Shown: positions 1-10,008 of the stretch, piece by piece
Layout: each line of letters starts with the position of its first letter
Numbering within the stretch: position 1 is the stretch's first letter
From: Ferrimonas balearica
GTDB taxonomy: Bacteria > Pseudomonadota > Gammaproteobacteria > Enterobacterales > Shewanellaceae
Reading direction: 5' to 3'
Assembly (NCBI RefSeq): GCF_019802055.1
Contig: NZ_JAHVHW010000004.1
Coordinates: forward strand, 372,001-436,000
DNA length: 64,000 bases
Made by a program: the position numbers and the translations under genes
The notes under the pieces: generated by a model
Told to the model about the DNA's origin: nothing
What the model saw: only the letters and a program-made list of their open reading frames with translations
Databases searched by the model: none

Positions 1-1126
1 ACTTGCTCAGTGCTTTTGCCTTGTCGTCATAGAGGTAAAATCCGCCGGGATCCCGATCGCTGAAGGCAAGGACAACCGATTTACTGCCGTCTTGCGTCTG
101 GCTGACAATACGCACCTGCTTACCGGGAAATGCCGCCAGCAGGTCTTTCAGCATTTGCGTTTCCGGGCGAGCCTTATCGATAAACACATATTCGGGGTAA
201 TCCGCCTCCACCTCCAGGGCATAGAGATGTCGGCCATCCGCACTCAGCCAAAAATGACTGGGGTCGGCCACCTTATCCCGGAACAGCAACTGGCTCTCAC
301 CATTGGTCATATTCAGCTTGTACACCCCGGTCAGATCGGCATCTGCTGAGGCTCGAACATAGACTTCGTTGTCACCGGCAAACGCCAACGGACGCAAATC
401 CAGGTCCGCTTTCGCATTTTCTCGGAGCAACTCCCAGTCGCTGTCCTCGTCATTGCGGTAATAGATCTGGCTGACGCCTTTCTCGCTGATCCCCGAAACA
501 AACCGGGCACGTCCCTGGTGGTCGATCAGGAAGGTGGCCTCAGGAACGGGCGAGCGAGTCACCTTTCGGGTTCTGCCGTTGTAGATGTTCAGGCGGTAAA
601 GAAAAGGGCTGGCATCGGCGACTTGATCAAACGGGGTAGAGCTGATCAGGATCTCGTCATCGTCATCCCGAAGGAGGTCCACAATCTCCCCATAGCCCTT
701 GATCGATTGCCCATTACGGATTCGGGTTCCGGTTTCCGGGCCTCCGGCGCGGTAACCGAAGATATTTCTGGTGCGTTTTCCGTCCAGGTTAAACGCGAAC
801 CACTCACCCGCAGTAACGGGGCGCTCCAGCAGACCGCGAAAATAGTCGAGCTGAACAATCAGGCGTTCATCGTTTCCCCAATCGAAGGCACCAACCTGCT
901 TCTCCCCACTAAAGCGAGCAATGTGGCGGGTTTCTTTGGTCTTCGCGTCAAGAATGGCCAGTACCTGTTTGCCGTCGATCGGCATCTTGATCGCCAGATG
1001 CGCGCCATCCGGTGAGATCTTTACTTCGGTATACTGGTCGGCTCGACTGAACGCCGTGATGTCTGCTGGCTTAGCCCAGGTGGCCACACTGAACAGCAGG
1101 AGAAAAGCCGATATCCATGGCTTCAT
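1..1126 (-). CDS. S9-family (prolyl oligopeptidase-like) peptidase, N-terminal part, cut by the window edge
   Basis: The reading frame starts at ATG 1126 behind a strong AAGGAGGG ribosome site and stays open to base 1. The first 20 residues form a signal peptide (MKPWISAFLLLFSVATWAKP), so the product is exported. The next ~350 residues have the look of the beta-propeller of S9 peptidases: repeats of the type 'ADQYTEVKISPDGAHLAI', 'TKETRHIARF', 'SPFLYRLNIYNGRTRKVT', 'GVYKLNMTNGESQLLF'. The catalytic alpha/beta-hydrolase domain would lie outside the window, so activity cannot be judged. A different propeller-containing exported protein is possible. It sits downstream of the PepSY gene but is separated from it by a terminator. 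Confidence 0.75.
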   Translation of the reverse strand, partial: MKPWISAFLLLFSVATWAKPADITAFSRADQYTEVKISPDGAHLAIKMPIDGKQVLAILDAKTKETRHIARFSGEKQVGAFDWGNDERLIVQLDYFRGLLERPVTAGEWFAFNLDGKRTRNIFGYRAGGPETGTRIRNGQSIKGYGEIVDLLRDDDDEILISSTPFDQVADASPFLYRLNIYNGRTRKVTRSPVPEATFLIDHQGRARFVSGISEKGVSQIYYRNDEDSDWELLRENAKADLDLRPLAFAGDNEVYVRASADADLTGVYKLNMTNGESQLLFRDKVADPSHFWLSADGRHLYALEVEADYPEYVFIDKARPETQMLKDLLAAFPGKQVRIVSQTQDGSKSVVLAFSDRDPGGFYLYDDKAKALSK

Positions 1127-1180
1127 AATTTTGTCCCTCCTTGGTCACAAGCCCTGAAACTAACAGAGCGATAACAAAAG

Positions 1181-1207
1181 AAAAAGCCACCAAAGAGGCG
1201 GCTTTTT
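1181..1207. terminator. Terminator after the PepSY gene
   Basis: Stem AAAAAGCCACC / GGCGGCTTTTT with a 5-base loop and one mismatch. It has T or A runs on both sides, so it could work in either direction. It lies 30 bp after the PepSY stop codon. Confidence 0.8.
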
Positions 1208-1237
1208 CTGAGCTTGGTTCAGTTTTTCTGGCTGGAT

Positions 1238-2368
1238 TTACGCTTTAGCGACTCGAGGGGCTCGACGCCGTTTTGGCCACATCCCCTGAATCATCGCGAC
1301 CATCCCGGTGATCATCACCCAACTCATCCAGGCACACAGCAGGGTGATGGTCAGGGTGTAGCCGCTGGGCATCAGACGGCCGCTGTGCAGAGGCACAATA
1401 AAACGGTAGAGCTTCTGCCCCAGGCTCAGTTGGTCAAAACGATAAGCCGCCTGTATCTGCCCACTGTTGAGATCGAGAAACACCCGACTGTTTGGCACAC
1501 CAAACCAATCCTCCGGGGTCGCAAAGGCCAGTTGTACCGTGTGAGTCAGGTCGACGCCCTCCCGGGGCTTGGGCTCACCACGAAAGCGGGGCCAACTGAC
1601 TCGCTGAAACTCTCCATCTGGGATCAGGCGCTGCGCCGCCGCCAGGCGTTCAGTCCAGGTGTCGCCAGCGGGAACCGGGGTATCCAGCAGATAGCGATAC
1701 TCCACCTCTTTGGCATCCAGCCACTGAACCAGTTGGGACCGGTAGGTCACCGCCGCACCGGTGATGCAGAGCAGCAGCAGGGGCAGGCTCAGCAGAGTAG
1801 CGCCATGGACGTGGTTCTTAAACAGCTCCCCTCGACGGGTATTTCTTGGGATAACCGCAGTCCGCCAGCGGAACCCTCGGCGCAACGGCCACCAGAGAAC
1901 CAAACCAATCAGGCCCAGCCCTGCACCGATCAAGGTGATGATGGCGGCCAGGTCCGGACCCGTCAGTGTGCCCAGTACAGGGTCCCGTCCCAGCATAAAG
2001 GTGCGGTGCAGATCCATCATCACCGAGCCCAACCCGCCCTGGCCACGTTCGCTGTGCGCCAGCAACGCATCATCGCTCGCGGCGTAGTCATATTGACTGC
2101 GACCGGCAGTGATCCGGTAGAAGGGGTACTGCGACGTTGGCACCGCCAGACCGGTGACCGTTTCCCCCGCTGCCTCCCTGACTTCACTAAGGCGATCCAG
2201 GGTCTGTCCTTGCTGCAACAGAGTCTGCGGCTGGAAGGACTGGCCATGGGCCGTGATCTGACGCCACCACTCCTCCGCACCCAGATAAACGCCGGTGAGG
2301 GTCAAAATCGTAAAAGCCACTCCGGTGACCAGTCCCACCCAGCGGTGGAGCCAGCGTAACGCTGCCAT
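1238..2368 (-). CDS. PepSY-associated TM-helix protein (putative iron-regulated membrane reductase)
   Basis: A 376-residue membrane protein of the PepSY_TM family. Four hydrophobic segments are visible near residues 12-32, 140-162, 190-212 and 338-360. Conserved histidines sit at or near the membrane segments (LHRWVGL at the N-terminus, DLHRTFML, NHVHGATLL, VPLHSGRL), a pattern consistent with heme or metal ligation in this family. Family members often accompany siderophore or TonB systems and are thought to act in ferric-siderophore reduction at the inner membrane. That role here is inference. A palindrome resembling a Fur box lies 61 bp upstream (2429-2449), which fits iron control. The gene stands alone between two terminators. 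Confidence 0.8.
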   Translation of the reverse strand: MAALRWLHRWVGLVTGVAFTILTLTGVYLGAEEWWRQITAHGQSFQPQTLLQQGQTLDRLSEVREAAGETVTGLAVPTSQYPFYRITAGRSQYDYAASDDALLAHSERGQGGLGSVMMDLHRTFMLGRDPVLGTLTGPDLAAIITLIGAGLGLIGLVLWWPLRRGFRWRTAVIPRNTRRGELFKNHVHGATLLSLPLLLLCITGAAVTYRSQLVQWLDAKEVEYRYLLDTPVPAGDTWTERLAAAQRLIPDGEFQRVSWPRFRGEPKPREGVDLTHTVQLAFATPEDWFGVPNSRVFLDLNSGQIQAAYRFDQLSLGQKLYRFIVPLHSGRLMPSGYTLTITLLCAWMSWVMITGMVAMIQGMWPKRRRAPRVAKA

Positions 2369-2428
2369 TTGGTTTCCTTAATCAATACACAGAAATTGAA
2401 GCGGGAAGCGTATCAGAAACCAATGTAA

Positions 2429-2449
2429 TGCGAATCACTTTCATTCGCA
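2429..2449. promoter_or_regulatory. Possible Fur box upstream of the PepSY gene
   Basis: Inverted repeat TGCGAAT-N7-ATTCGCA containing GAATCACTTTCATTC, which resembles the Fur 7-1-7 pattern. It is placed in the promoter region of a gene family commonly repressed by Fur. It diverges from the consensus at several bases. Confidence 0.4.
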
Positions 2450-2520
2450 ATGGTGAACAAAATCCCTCAAATTTGCACAGCTTTACGTTTGAGGATGGCG
2501 ATGTTGCTTGAAGGGCTCAT

Positions 2521-2551
2521 AAAAAAACGCGCCCCTCAGGGACGCGTTTTT
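2521..2551. terminator. dnaJ terminator
   Basis: Stem AAAAACGCG-CCC / GGG-CGCGTTTTT with a short loop and T-runs on both sides. It lies 15 bp beyond the dnaJ stop codon. Confidence 0.85.
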
Positions 2552-2566
2552 GGCAACCGATGACGC

Positions 2567-3694
2567 TTAGCTGGTCAGGTCATCAAAGAACTTCTTCACA
2601 CCATCAAAGAAGCCTTCCGCCTTAGGTTTGTGGCGCTTGGCAGACGCGGCACAGGTTTCATCCAACTCCCGCAGCAACTCTTTCTGACGCTCGGTCAGGT
2701 TTACCGGAGTTTCGATGATCACCTTACACACCAGATCGCCCACCGCATGACTGCGCACCGACTTCACGCCCTTACCACGCAGGCGGAACATACGGCCTGT
2801 CTGGGTTTCCGCAGGCACTTTCAGCGCCACTCGGCCATCCAGGGTCGGCACTTCAATTTCGCCACCCAGCGCCGCATTGGCAAAGGAGATCGGCACTTCG
2901 CAGTAGAGGTTATTGCCATCACGGACAAAAATCGGGTGCTCTTTGATGTGCACCTGTACGTACAGGTCACCTGCTGGAGCGCCCATCTCACCCGCTTCAC
3001 CTTCACCGGCCAGACGGATGCGGTCACCGGTATCCACCCCGGCCGGGATGGTCACGGATAGGGTCTTGGTCTTCTCAACCCGGCCCTGACCGCGACAGCT
3101 GGTGCAGGGATCGGTGATCACCTTACCTCGGCCACCACAGCTCGGACAGGTTTGCTGAACCGCGAAAAAGCCCTGACGCATCTGAACCTGACCCGTACCG
3201 TGACAGGTACCACAGGTGTTGGCACTGGTGCCCGGTTTGGCGCCACTGCCATGGCAGGTATCACAGGAGGCCAGAGAGGGGATCTTAAGCTCTTTCTTAC
3301 AGCCCTTCACCGCCTCTTCCAGAGACAGCTCCAGGTTGTAACGCAGATCCGCGCCACTGCGCGCCTGCTGACGACCACCGCGGCGGCCACCAAAGATGTC
3401 GCCAAACACGTCGCCGAAGATGTCACCGAAGTCCGCGCCGCCACCAAAGCCGCCGCCACCACGGTTTGGATCCACACCCGCGTGGCCAAACTGATCGTAG
3501 GCTGCCCGTTTCTGGTCGTCAGTCAGGATCTCGTAAGCCTCTTTCACCTCTTTAAAGGAGGCTTCCGCAGCAGCATCACCGGGGTTGCGGTCCGGGTGGT
3601 ACTTCATCGCCAGGCGCTTATAGGCCTTTTTGATGTCCCGCTCGCTGGCGTCCCGGCCCACTCCCAGCACTTCGTAGTAATCGCGTTTTGACAT
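2567..3694 (-). CDS. dnaJ: Chaperone DnaJ (Hsp40)
   Basis: A 375-residue type I J-protein, the usual length. Visible parts in order: the J domain (1-70) with the HPD motif in [11 protein letters not shown], which stimulates the DnaK ATPase; a Gly/Phe-rich linker (~75-110) rich in GGGFGGG and GDIFGD; the four CxxCxGxG zinc-binding repeats ([32 protein letters not shown]); and the C-terminal substrate-binding domains. It follows dnaK by 87 bp on the same strand with a strong hairpin in the gap, so it is probably co-transcribed from the dnaK heat-shock promoters with some attenuation. Confidence 0.98.
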   Translation of the reverse strand: MSKRDYYEVLGVGRDASERDIKKAYKRLAMKYHPDRNPGDAAAEASFKEVKEAYEILTDDQKRAAYDQFGHAGVDPNRGGGGFGGGADFGDIFGDVFGDIFGGRRGGRQQARSGADLRYNLELSLEEAVKGCKKELKIPSLASCDTCHGSGAKPGTSANTCGTCHGTGQVQMRQGFFAVQQTCPSCGGRGKVITDPCTSCRGQGRVEKTKTLSVTIPAGVDTGDRIRLAGEGEAGEMGAPAGDLYVQVHIKEHPIFVRDGNNLYCEVPISFANAALGGEIEVPTLDGRVALKVPAETQTGRMFRLRGKGVKSVRSHAVGDLVCKVIIETPVNLTERQKELLRELDETCAASAKRHKPKAEGFFDGVKKFFDDLTS

Positions 3695-3724
3695 GTCAGA
3701 TCGCCGTCTTCTTTTTTAATACGA

Positions 3725-3757
3725 AAGCGGGCGGCCGGGATGGCCGGTCGCCCGCTT
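3725..3757 (-). terminator. Intercistronic hairpin between dnaK and dnaJ
   Basis: Near-perfect GC-rich inverted repeat (AAGCGGGCG-N-CCGGC ... GCCGG-N-CGCCCGCTT) just after dnaK. No T-run follows immediately, so it is more likely a partial attenuator or an mRNA-stability element than a full terminator. Confidence 0.55.
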
Positions 3758-3781
3758 GCAGTGCAGTTTCAGTGTTCAGAC

Positions 3782-5695
<1,914 letters not shown>

Positions 5696-5749
5696 CGTAG
5701 AGCCTCCAATAAAACTTGAAACCGATGCGGTTATTCACTGTTAACTGGG

Positions 5750-5778
5750 ATTTGGGGCCAGGGGGACCCCCTTTCAAG
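5750..5778 (-). promoter_or_regulatory. Sigma-32 promoter P1 of dnaK
   Basis: Read on the minus strand: -35 CTTGAAA (5772-5778), 14-base spacer, -10 CCCCAAAT (5750-5757). This is close to the RpoH consensus CTTGAAA-N11-15-CCCCATNT. Confidence 0.85.
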
Positions 5779-5822
5779 GGGCCGGATCCAAATTTTTTTG
5801 GATGCCCCGCAACTGGAATGCG

Positions 5823-5851
5823 AAATGGGGGAGGTGGCGCACATTTTCAAG
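5823..5851 (-). promoter_or_regulatory. Sigma-32 promoter P2 of dnaK
   Basis: Read on the minus strand: -35 CTTGAAA (5845-5851), 14-base spacer, -10 CCCCATTT (5823-5830). It matches the RpoH consensus at every specified base and lies exactly 73 bp upstream of P1 with the same spacer length. Confidence 0.88.
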
Positions 5852-5943
5852 GGGCTTTCATTAAAATTTCGTCTCGAGTCCACATTGTTGAAATAGTATA
5901 CTTTCTACAATTCCCACCACGTTGTTCGAGTGAGCGGTTCGAA

Positions 5944-6861
5944 ATGGTTAAAAACCAAGCCCGCGCGATGACTTACGGCATCGGTGCCGTTTTGCTGTGG
6001 TCCACTGTGGCCACCGCCTTCAAGCTGTCTCTGGCGGAGATGACCCCTGCCCAGCTATTGCTGTTTGCTTCCCTGGCGTCCACCGTGGTGCTGGCCCTTA
6101 TTCTGGGTGTGCAGGGCAAACTGTCGCGACTTAAGGGCCAGTTTCTCTCCAATCCGCTGGTGTACGTGCAGAGCGGGTTGCTGAATCCCTTCCTCTATTA
6201 CCTTGTGCTGTTTGCCGCCTACGACATGCTGCCGGCGCAACAGGCGCAGCCTCTGAATTACACCTGGGCCATTCTGCTGAGTCTTCTCGCAGTGCCGATG
6301 CTGGGACAGAAGCTCAGAAGCTGGGACGTTGGCGCGGCATTGCTGGCCTATTTCGGTGTGGTGGTGATCGCCACCGGCGGCGACCTGATGGCACTGGAGT
6401 TTGAACGTCCGATGGGGGTGGCGCTGGCGCTGCTTTCCACTCTGCTGTGGTCACTCTACTGGATCGTCAACACCCGGGATAAGGGGGATCCGGTGATCAG
6501 TCTGCTGCTGAGTTTCCTGATCGGCCTGCCGTGCATTCTGGCGGTGTGCGCCTGGCGCGGCGAGCTGTCGCTGCCCAGTTGGCAGGGACTGGCGGGCGCC
6601 ACCTACGTCGGCCTGTTTGAGATGGGCTTCACCTTCGTACTGTGGCTCAAGGCGATGCGCACGGCGGAGCAGACGGCCCCGCTCACCAACCTGGTGTTTC
6701 TGGGTCCGTTCCTCTCCCTGTTCTTTATCTCCACCTTCCTGGGCGAGACGATCGTCCCCGCCACCTTTATGGGTCTGGCGCTGATCGTTTGTGGCTTGTT
6801 GGTCCAGCAACTGGGGCCGAAGCTGATCGCCCGCCTCGCCCCCAGCCGCAGCGCCGGTTAA
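5944..6861 (+). CDS. EamA/DMT-family transporter
   Basis: A 305-residue inner-membrane protein with about ten hydrophobic helices in two EamA halves (~8-140 and ~155-295), as in drug/metabolite transporters of the RhaT/YdcZ type. Recognisable stretches are AVLLWSTVATAFKLSL, LNYTWAILLSLLAVPMLGQ, LALLSTLLWSLYWIVNT and FLGPFLSLFFISTFLGETI. Substrate unknown. The frame stays open upstream of 5944, but that part would read through the dnaK promoters, so ATG 5944 is preferred; ATG 5968 (MTYGIGAV) is an alternative. No strong ribosome site precedes either. It converges on the LysR gene with a 4-bp overlap of the ends. Confidence 0.85.
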   Translation: MVKNQARAMTYGIGAVLLWSTVATAFKLSLAEMTPAQLLLFASLASTVVLALILGVQGKLSRLKGQFLSNPLVYVQSGLLNPFLYYLVLFAAYDMLPAQQAQPLNYTWAILLSLLAVPMLGQKLRSWDVGAALLAYFGVVVIATGGDLMALEFERPMGVALALLSTLLWSLYWIVNTRDKGDPVISLLLSFLIGLPCILAVCAWRGELSLPSWQGLAGATYVGLFEMGFTFVLWLKAMRTAEQTAPLTNLVFLGPFLSLFFISTFLGETIVPATFMGLALIVCGLLVQQLGPKLIARLAPSRSAG

Positions 6862-7691
6862 GCCTGGCGAGCCACCGCCAACAGAGCGGCCAGCCCCTCG
6901 CTGTCCGCTCTGTCCGCTTCCACACAGAGTCCGATACGACGGAACATCCTTGGCGCCGCCAATGGCACCGCCTTCAACACCGCGCTCCCCTCCAACACGC
7001 CGCTGGGCAGGAATGAGATCCCAATCCCCGCTTCCACCAGGTGCCTAACCTGGGTTTTGTGCGTGGCCTTGGCCACCAGGTCCACAGAGAACCCGGCGCT
7101 GGCCAGCAAACTCAGTGTCTGCTGATGGGCTTCACAGGCAGCACACTCAATAAAGGGGTAATCGTTCAGATCGGCGATGCTGACCTCGGACTTGGCCGCC
7201 AGCGGGTGTTCCAGCGGCACACAGAGGCGGTAGTCCTCCTCCCATAACGGCAGAAACAGATCCTGAGGTCGCTTAAACACATCAAGGGTGATTCGGGCAT
7301 CCCAACCGGAGGCGTCATGGTCCAGCAGTGATAACTCCAGTCGGGGCTCCGCCGTCTGGGCCCGGCGCAAAAACTCTGCCAGCCGACGGGGACTGATGTC
7401 ATGAAAGTTGGCAATCCCCAGTTTCAGGCGGGTCTGGCGGGCCTGAAACAGGACGGGCAACTGCTCCGCCTGAGCCAGCACCTGCCGGGCCAGGGGGTAG
7501 AGTTGATGCGCGCTGTCGGTCAGGTCCACGCCACGCTTGTGGCGGAGAAACAGGGTGGTGCCCAACTCCTCCTCCAGCTGTTTGATGGCGCTCGACAGGG
7601 AGGGTTGAGTGACAAAACAACGCTCGGCGGCGACCGTCATATTGCCGGTTTCAAACACGGCCACAAAGGCGCGAAGGCGGCGCAAATCCAT
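6858..7691 (-). CDS. LysR-family transcriptional regulator
   Basis: 277 residues. The N-terminal winged helix-turn-helix (MDLRRLRAFVAVFETGNMTVAAERCFVTQPSLSSAIKQLEEELGTTLFLR) is typical of LysR regulators. The remainder is the two-lobed effector-binding domain (PFIECAACEAHQQTL, EAGIGISFLPSGVL). It is divergent from the SDR gene at 7805, with two palindromes in the 113-bp gap, so regulation of that SDR and of itself is the natural inference. The effector is unknown. CACxxH-like cysteines in the effector domain (ECAACEAH) hint at redox or metal sensing, but this is speculative. Confidence 0.9.
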   Translation of the reverse strand: MDLRRLRAFVAVFETGNMTVAAERCFVTQPSLSSAIKQLEEELGTTLFLRHKRGVDLTDSAHQLYPLARQVLAQAEQLPVLFQARQTRLKLGIANFHDISPRRLAEFLRRAQTAEPRLELSLLDHDASGWDARITLDVFKRPQDLFLPLWEEDYRLCVPLEHPLAAKSEVSIADLNDYPFIECAACEAHQQTLSLLASAGFSVDLVAKATHKTQVRHLVEAGIGISFLPSGVLEGSAVLKAVPLAAPRMFRRIGLCVEADRADSEGLAALLAVARQA

Positions 7692-7732
7692 AGGTAAAAC
7701 CTATCTCTGATCCAGAAAGATAATATTTTATC
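7690..7732. promoter_or_regulatory. Two palindromes in the lysR/SDR divergent promoter region
   Basis: ATAGGT-AAA-ACCTAT (7690-7704) overlaps the lysR start codon, and GATAA-TATT-TTATC (7719-7732) lies 15 bp further. Both are perfect inverted repeats. Their position between a LysR gene and its divergent neighbour suggests they are regulator sites. Confidence 0.5.
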
Positions 7733-7804
7733 CCAATGTCTAAGCTCTCTATAGTGCGCGTCATCGCGGAATCAACCGCCCCTTAACGTCCTTTGGAGAC
7801 CCCC

Positions 7805-8527
7805 ATGTCCAAGCCTTTGATCGTGATTACCGGCGCCAGCTCCGGCATCGGTGAAGCTACCGCCCGTACCCTGTCCGCTGCGGGTCACCCGCTGCTGCTG
7901 ATTGCCCGCCGCCTGGATCGCCTTGAGGCGCTGGGTCTGCCCAACACCCTGTGTCGTAAGGTGGACATCACCGACGGCAAAGCGATGGCCGCCGCCATTG
8001 CCGAAGCGGAAGCTCAGTTTGGTCCGGTGGATGCCCTGATCAATAACGCCGGCGTTATGCTGCTGGGCATGGCTCATGAACAGAACCCGAACGAATGGCA
8101 GCAGATGTTTGATGTGAACGTGATGGGCCTGCTCAACGGCATCCATGCCGTACTGGCCGATATGCGCGCCCGCAAACATGGCACCATCATCAATGTCAGC
8201 TCCATTGCTGGCCGCAAGACCTTCCCGAACCACGCGGCCTACTGCGGCACTAAGTTCGCCGTCCACGCCATCTCCGAAAACATTCGCGAAGAGGTAGCTC
8301 TGGATGATGTCCGGGTGATCACCATCGCTCCCGGTGCGGTTGAGACTGAACTGCTGAGCCACACCACCAGTGACGCCATCAAGGCGGGCTACGACGACTG
8401 GAAAACCGACATGGGGGGTGTGCTGGCTGCTCAGGATGTGGCAAACGCCATCCAATACGCCTACGCCCAACCGCAAAATGTCTGCATTCGCGAGATCGTG
8501 CTGGCCACCACCCGCCAACAGCCGTAA
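7805..8527 (+). CDS. Short-chain dehydrogenase/reductase (SDR)
   Basis: A 240-residue classical SDR. The cofactor motif TGASSGIG (~9-16), NNAG (~80), the catalytic Ser in NVSSIAG and the YxxxK pair in AAYCGTKFA are all present. Sequence features fit the group of clavulanate-dehydrogenase-like or serine-3-dehydrogenase-like NADP oxidoreductases (LPNTLCRKVDITD, GAVETELLSHTT), but the substrate cannot be read. ATG 7805 is chosen because TTGGAG lies 5 bp upstream. It is divergent from the LysR gene and closed by a terminator. Confidence 0.9.
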   Translation: MSKPLIVITGASSGIGEATARTLSAAGHPLLLIARRLDRLEALGLPNTLCRKVDITDGKAMAAAIAEAEAQFGPVDALINNAGVMLLGMAHEQNPNEWQQMFDVNVMGLLNGIHAVLADMRARKHGTIINVSSIAGRKTFPNHAAYCGTKFAVHAISENIREEVALDDVRVITIAPGAVETELLSHTTSDAIKAGYDDWKTDMGGVLAAQDVANAIQYAYAQPQNVCIREIVLATTRQQP

Positions 8528-8543
8528 GCGCCTTAATCACAAG

Positions 8544-8571
8544 AAAAAAGCCCGCCAAAGCGGGCTTTTTT
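8544..8571 (+). terminator. Terminator after the SDR gene
   Basis: AAAAAAGCCCGC / GCGGGCTTTTTT perfect stem with a 4-base loop and a T-run, 17 bp after the stop codon. Confidence 0.9.
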
Positions 8572-8665
8572 GTGCAATTCTTTTCAGTATTGGGGGCCGT
8601 TTGACCAATTGATTCGTCTTGCAAGCTGTGAAACACTCCTGCGCCAATTGACCTTAGGAGGCTCT

Positions 8666-9412
8666 GTGTTTCAAATCCTGCTGACCATACTGCTTTGTTT
8701 GCTCCTGGCTCTGCCCGCCTTTGGCCGCACCAGTGAGCGCACCGTAGAGCAGGTTTTGTCCACATACGGCCCCGATGCCCGCGTTCGCCTGGCGCCCTTT
8801 TTTGCCATTCTTCCCGACGACTTCACCCCCGTAGCGATGAAGCTGGTGGCGATCAAAGCCGACCGTCGTCTCGAGATTTGGCTGCAGGGTTCTGAAGGGG
8901 ATTGGCAGGAACTGCGTACCTACCCGATTCTTGAGGCCAGCGGCAGTCTGCGGCCCAAGATGCGCCAGGGGGATTTCCAGGTGCCGGAAGGGGTGTATCG
9001 GATCGATGCCGCCAACCCCAACAGCCAATACCACCTCTCACTGAGAATTGACTACCCCAACGCCATGGACCGCCACTACGGCGCCCTGGAGCAACGGGGA
9101 GACCTGGGCGGCAACATCTTTATCCATGGCAGCGATGTCTCCCAGGGCTGTCTGGCCATGGGTGACCGCTACATTGAAGAGCTGTTCGTGCTGGCCCACG
9201 ATATCGGCCTGGAAAATATTGAAGTGGTGATCAGCCCCCGTGACCCACGCCAGGATGCGCTCTCCGTCCCCTTTGGCCTGCCCCGCTGGGTGGCCCACAA
9301 GTATGCCGAGATCGAAACCAGCCTGGCCCAACTGAGCCCGGACTACGTGGCTCCGGCGCCCCGGGTGGAAGCCGAGATGGCCCAGCAGGATACGGTACAG
9401 CTTCAGCCCTGA
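8666..9412 (+). CDS. YkuD-domain L,D-transpeptidase, YafK/DpaA-like
   Basis: 248 residues from GTG 8666, placed by the AGGAGG site 4 bp upstream and the signal peptide that follows at once (VFQILLTILLCLLLALPAFG). The catalytic core matches YkuD enzymes: PKMRQGDFQVPEGVY, then HGSDVSQGCLAMGD with the nucleophile Cys and the preceding His. The arrangement RQGDF-x-PEG and YPNAMDRHYG resembles E. coli YafK (DpaA), which detaches Braun lipoprotein from peptidoglycan. So the protein probably acts in the periplasm on 3-3 or Lpp crosslinks, though which reaction is not certain. It converges on the response regulator, overlapping it by 10 bp. Confidence 0.85.
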   Translation: MFQILLTILLCLLLALPAFGRTSERTVEQVLSTYGPDARVRLAPFFAILPDDFTPVAMKLVAIKADRRLEIWLQGSEGDWQELRTYPILEASGSLRPKMRQGDFQVPEGVYRIDAANPNSQYHLSLRIDYPNAMDRHYGALEQRGDLGGNIFIHGSDVSQGCLAMGDRYIEELFVLAHDIGLENIEVVISPRDPRQDALSVPFGLPRWVAHKYAEIETSLAQLSPDYVAPAPRVEAEMAQQDTVQLQP

Positions 9413-10008
9413 GCCTGATGCCGCCCCAACAGCAGCGCCAGTTCGGCGGCGTTGCTGACCCCCATCTTTTCAAACAGATTGTGGCGGTGGATCTCCACCG
9501 TACGCTGAGCAATAAAGAGTTCGGCGGCGATCACCTTATTGGCTTTGCCCGCCACCACACGCTCCATCAGGTCGCGCTCTCTCGGCGTCAGTGACGCCAG
9601 GCGCTGCTCCAGGTCCGCCCGCTGACGGGTGGTTTCCGCCAGCTGGTTGGAGCGGGTCAGTCCCTGCTCGATCAAGCCAATCAACTTATCGCCGTCCACC
9701 GGCTTTTCGAGGAAGTCCAGTGCGCCATTCTGCAGCGCCTGTACCGCCTTCGGCACCGTGGCGTTGCCGGTCAGGAAGATCTGACTCAACAGGCAGCCCT
9801 GTTCATTCAGGACGGCCTGCAACGCCAGCCCATCCATCCCCGGCATCTTAATGTCGATGATGGCCACTCCGGTCGTGCCCGGTTCCAGCGCCGCCAGAAA
9901 TTCCGGGCCGGAGGCAAAACAGCGGGCCTGGTAGCCACACCCCTCCAACATCCAGCTGAGGGCCTCCCGTACATCCGCTTCATCATCAATGACAAAGATC
10001 GCATCCAT
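9403..10008 (-). CDS. FixJ/TtrR-type response regulator
   Basis: 201 residues. The receiver domain (1-~120) has the acidic pair in FVIDDEADV, the phospho-acceptor Asp52 in IIDIKMPGMDG, Thr80 in IFLTGNA and Lys102 in FLEKPVDG. A LuxR-type helix-turn-helix follows (~137-200: LTPRERDLMERVVAGKANKVIAAELFIAQRTVEIHRHNLFEKMGV). The start at 10008 is chosen because MDAIFVIDDEAD begins there and its ATG overlaps the kinase stop by one base (TGATG), which indicates translational coupling. This regulator is the likely reader of the three CGGAAAACCACTA sites near 11.93, 12.13 and 14.72 kb. Confidence 0.95.
   Translation of the reverse strand: MDAIFVIDDEADVREALSWMLEGCGYQARCFASGPEFLAALEPGTTGVAIIDIKMPGMDGLALQAVLNEQGCLLSQIFLTGNATVPKAVQALQNGALDFLEKPVDGDKLIGLIEQGLTRSNQLAETTRQRADLEQRLASLTPRERDLMERVVAGKANKVIAAELFIAQRTVEIHRHNLFEKMGVSNAAELALLLGRHQAQG

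Noticed and set aside
5880-5915. A sigma-70 promoter for the EamA gene (TTGAAA near TACAAT)
   Set aside because: The spacing between the two hexamers is only 12 bp, too short for a standard promoter.
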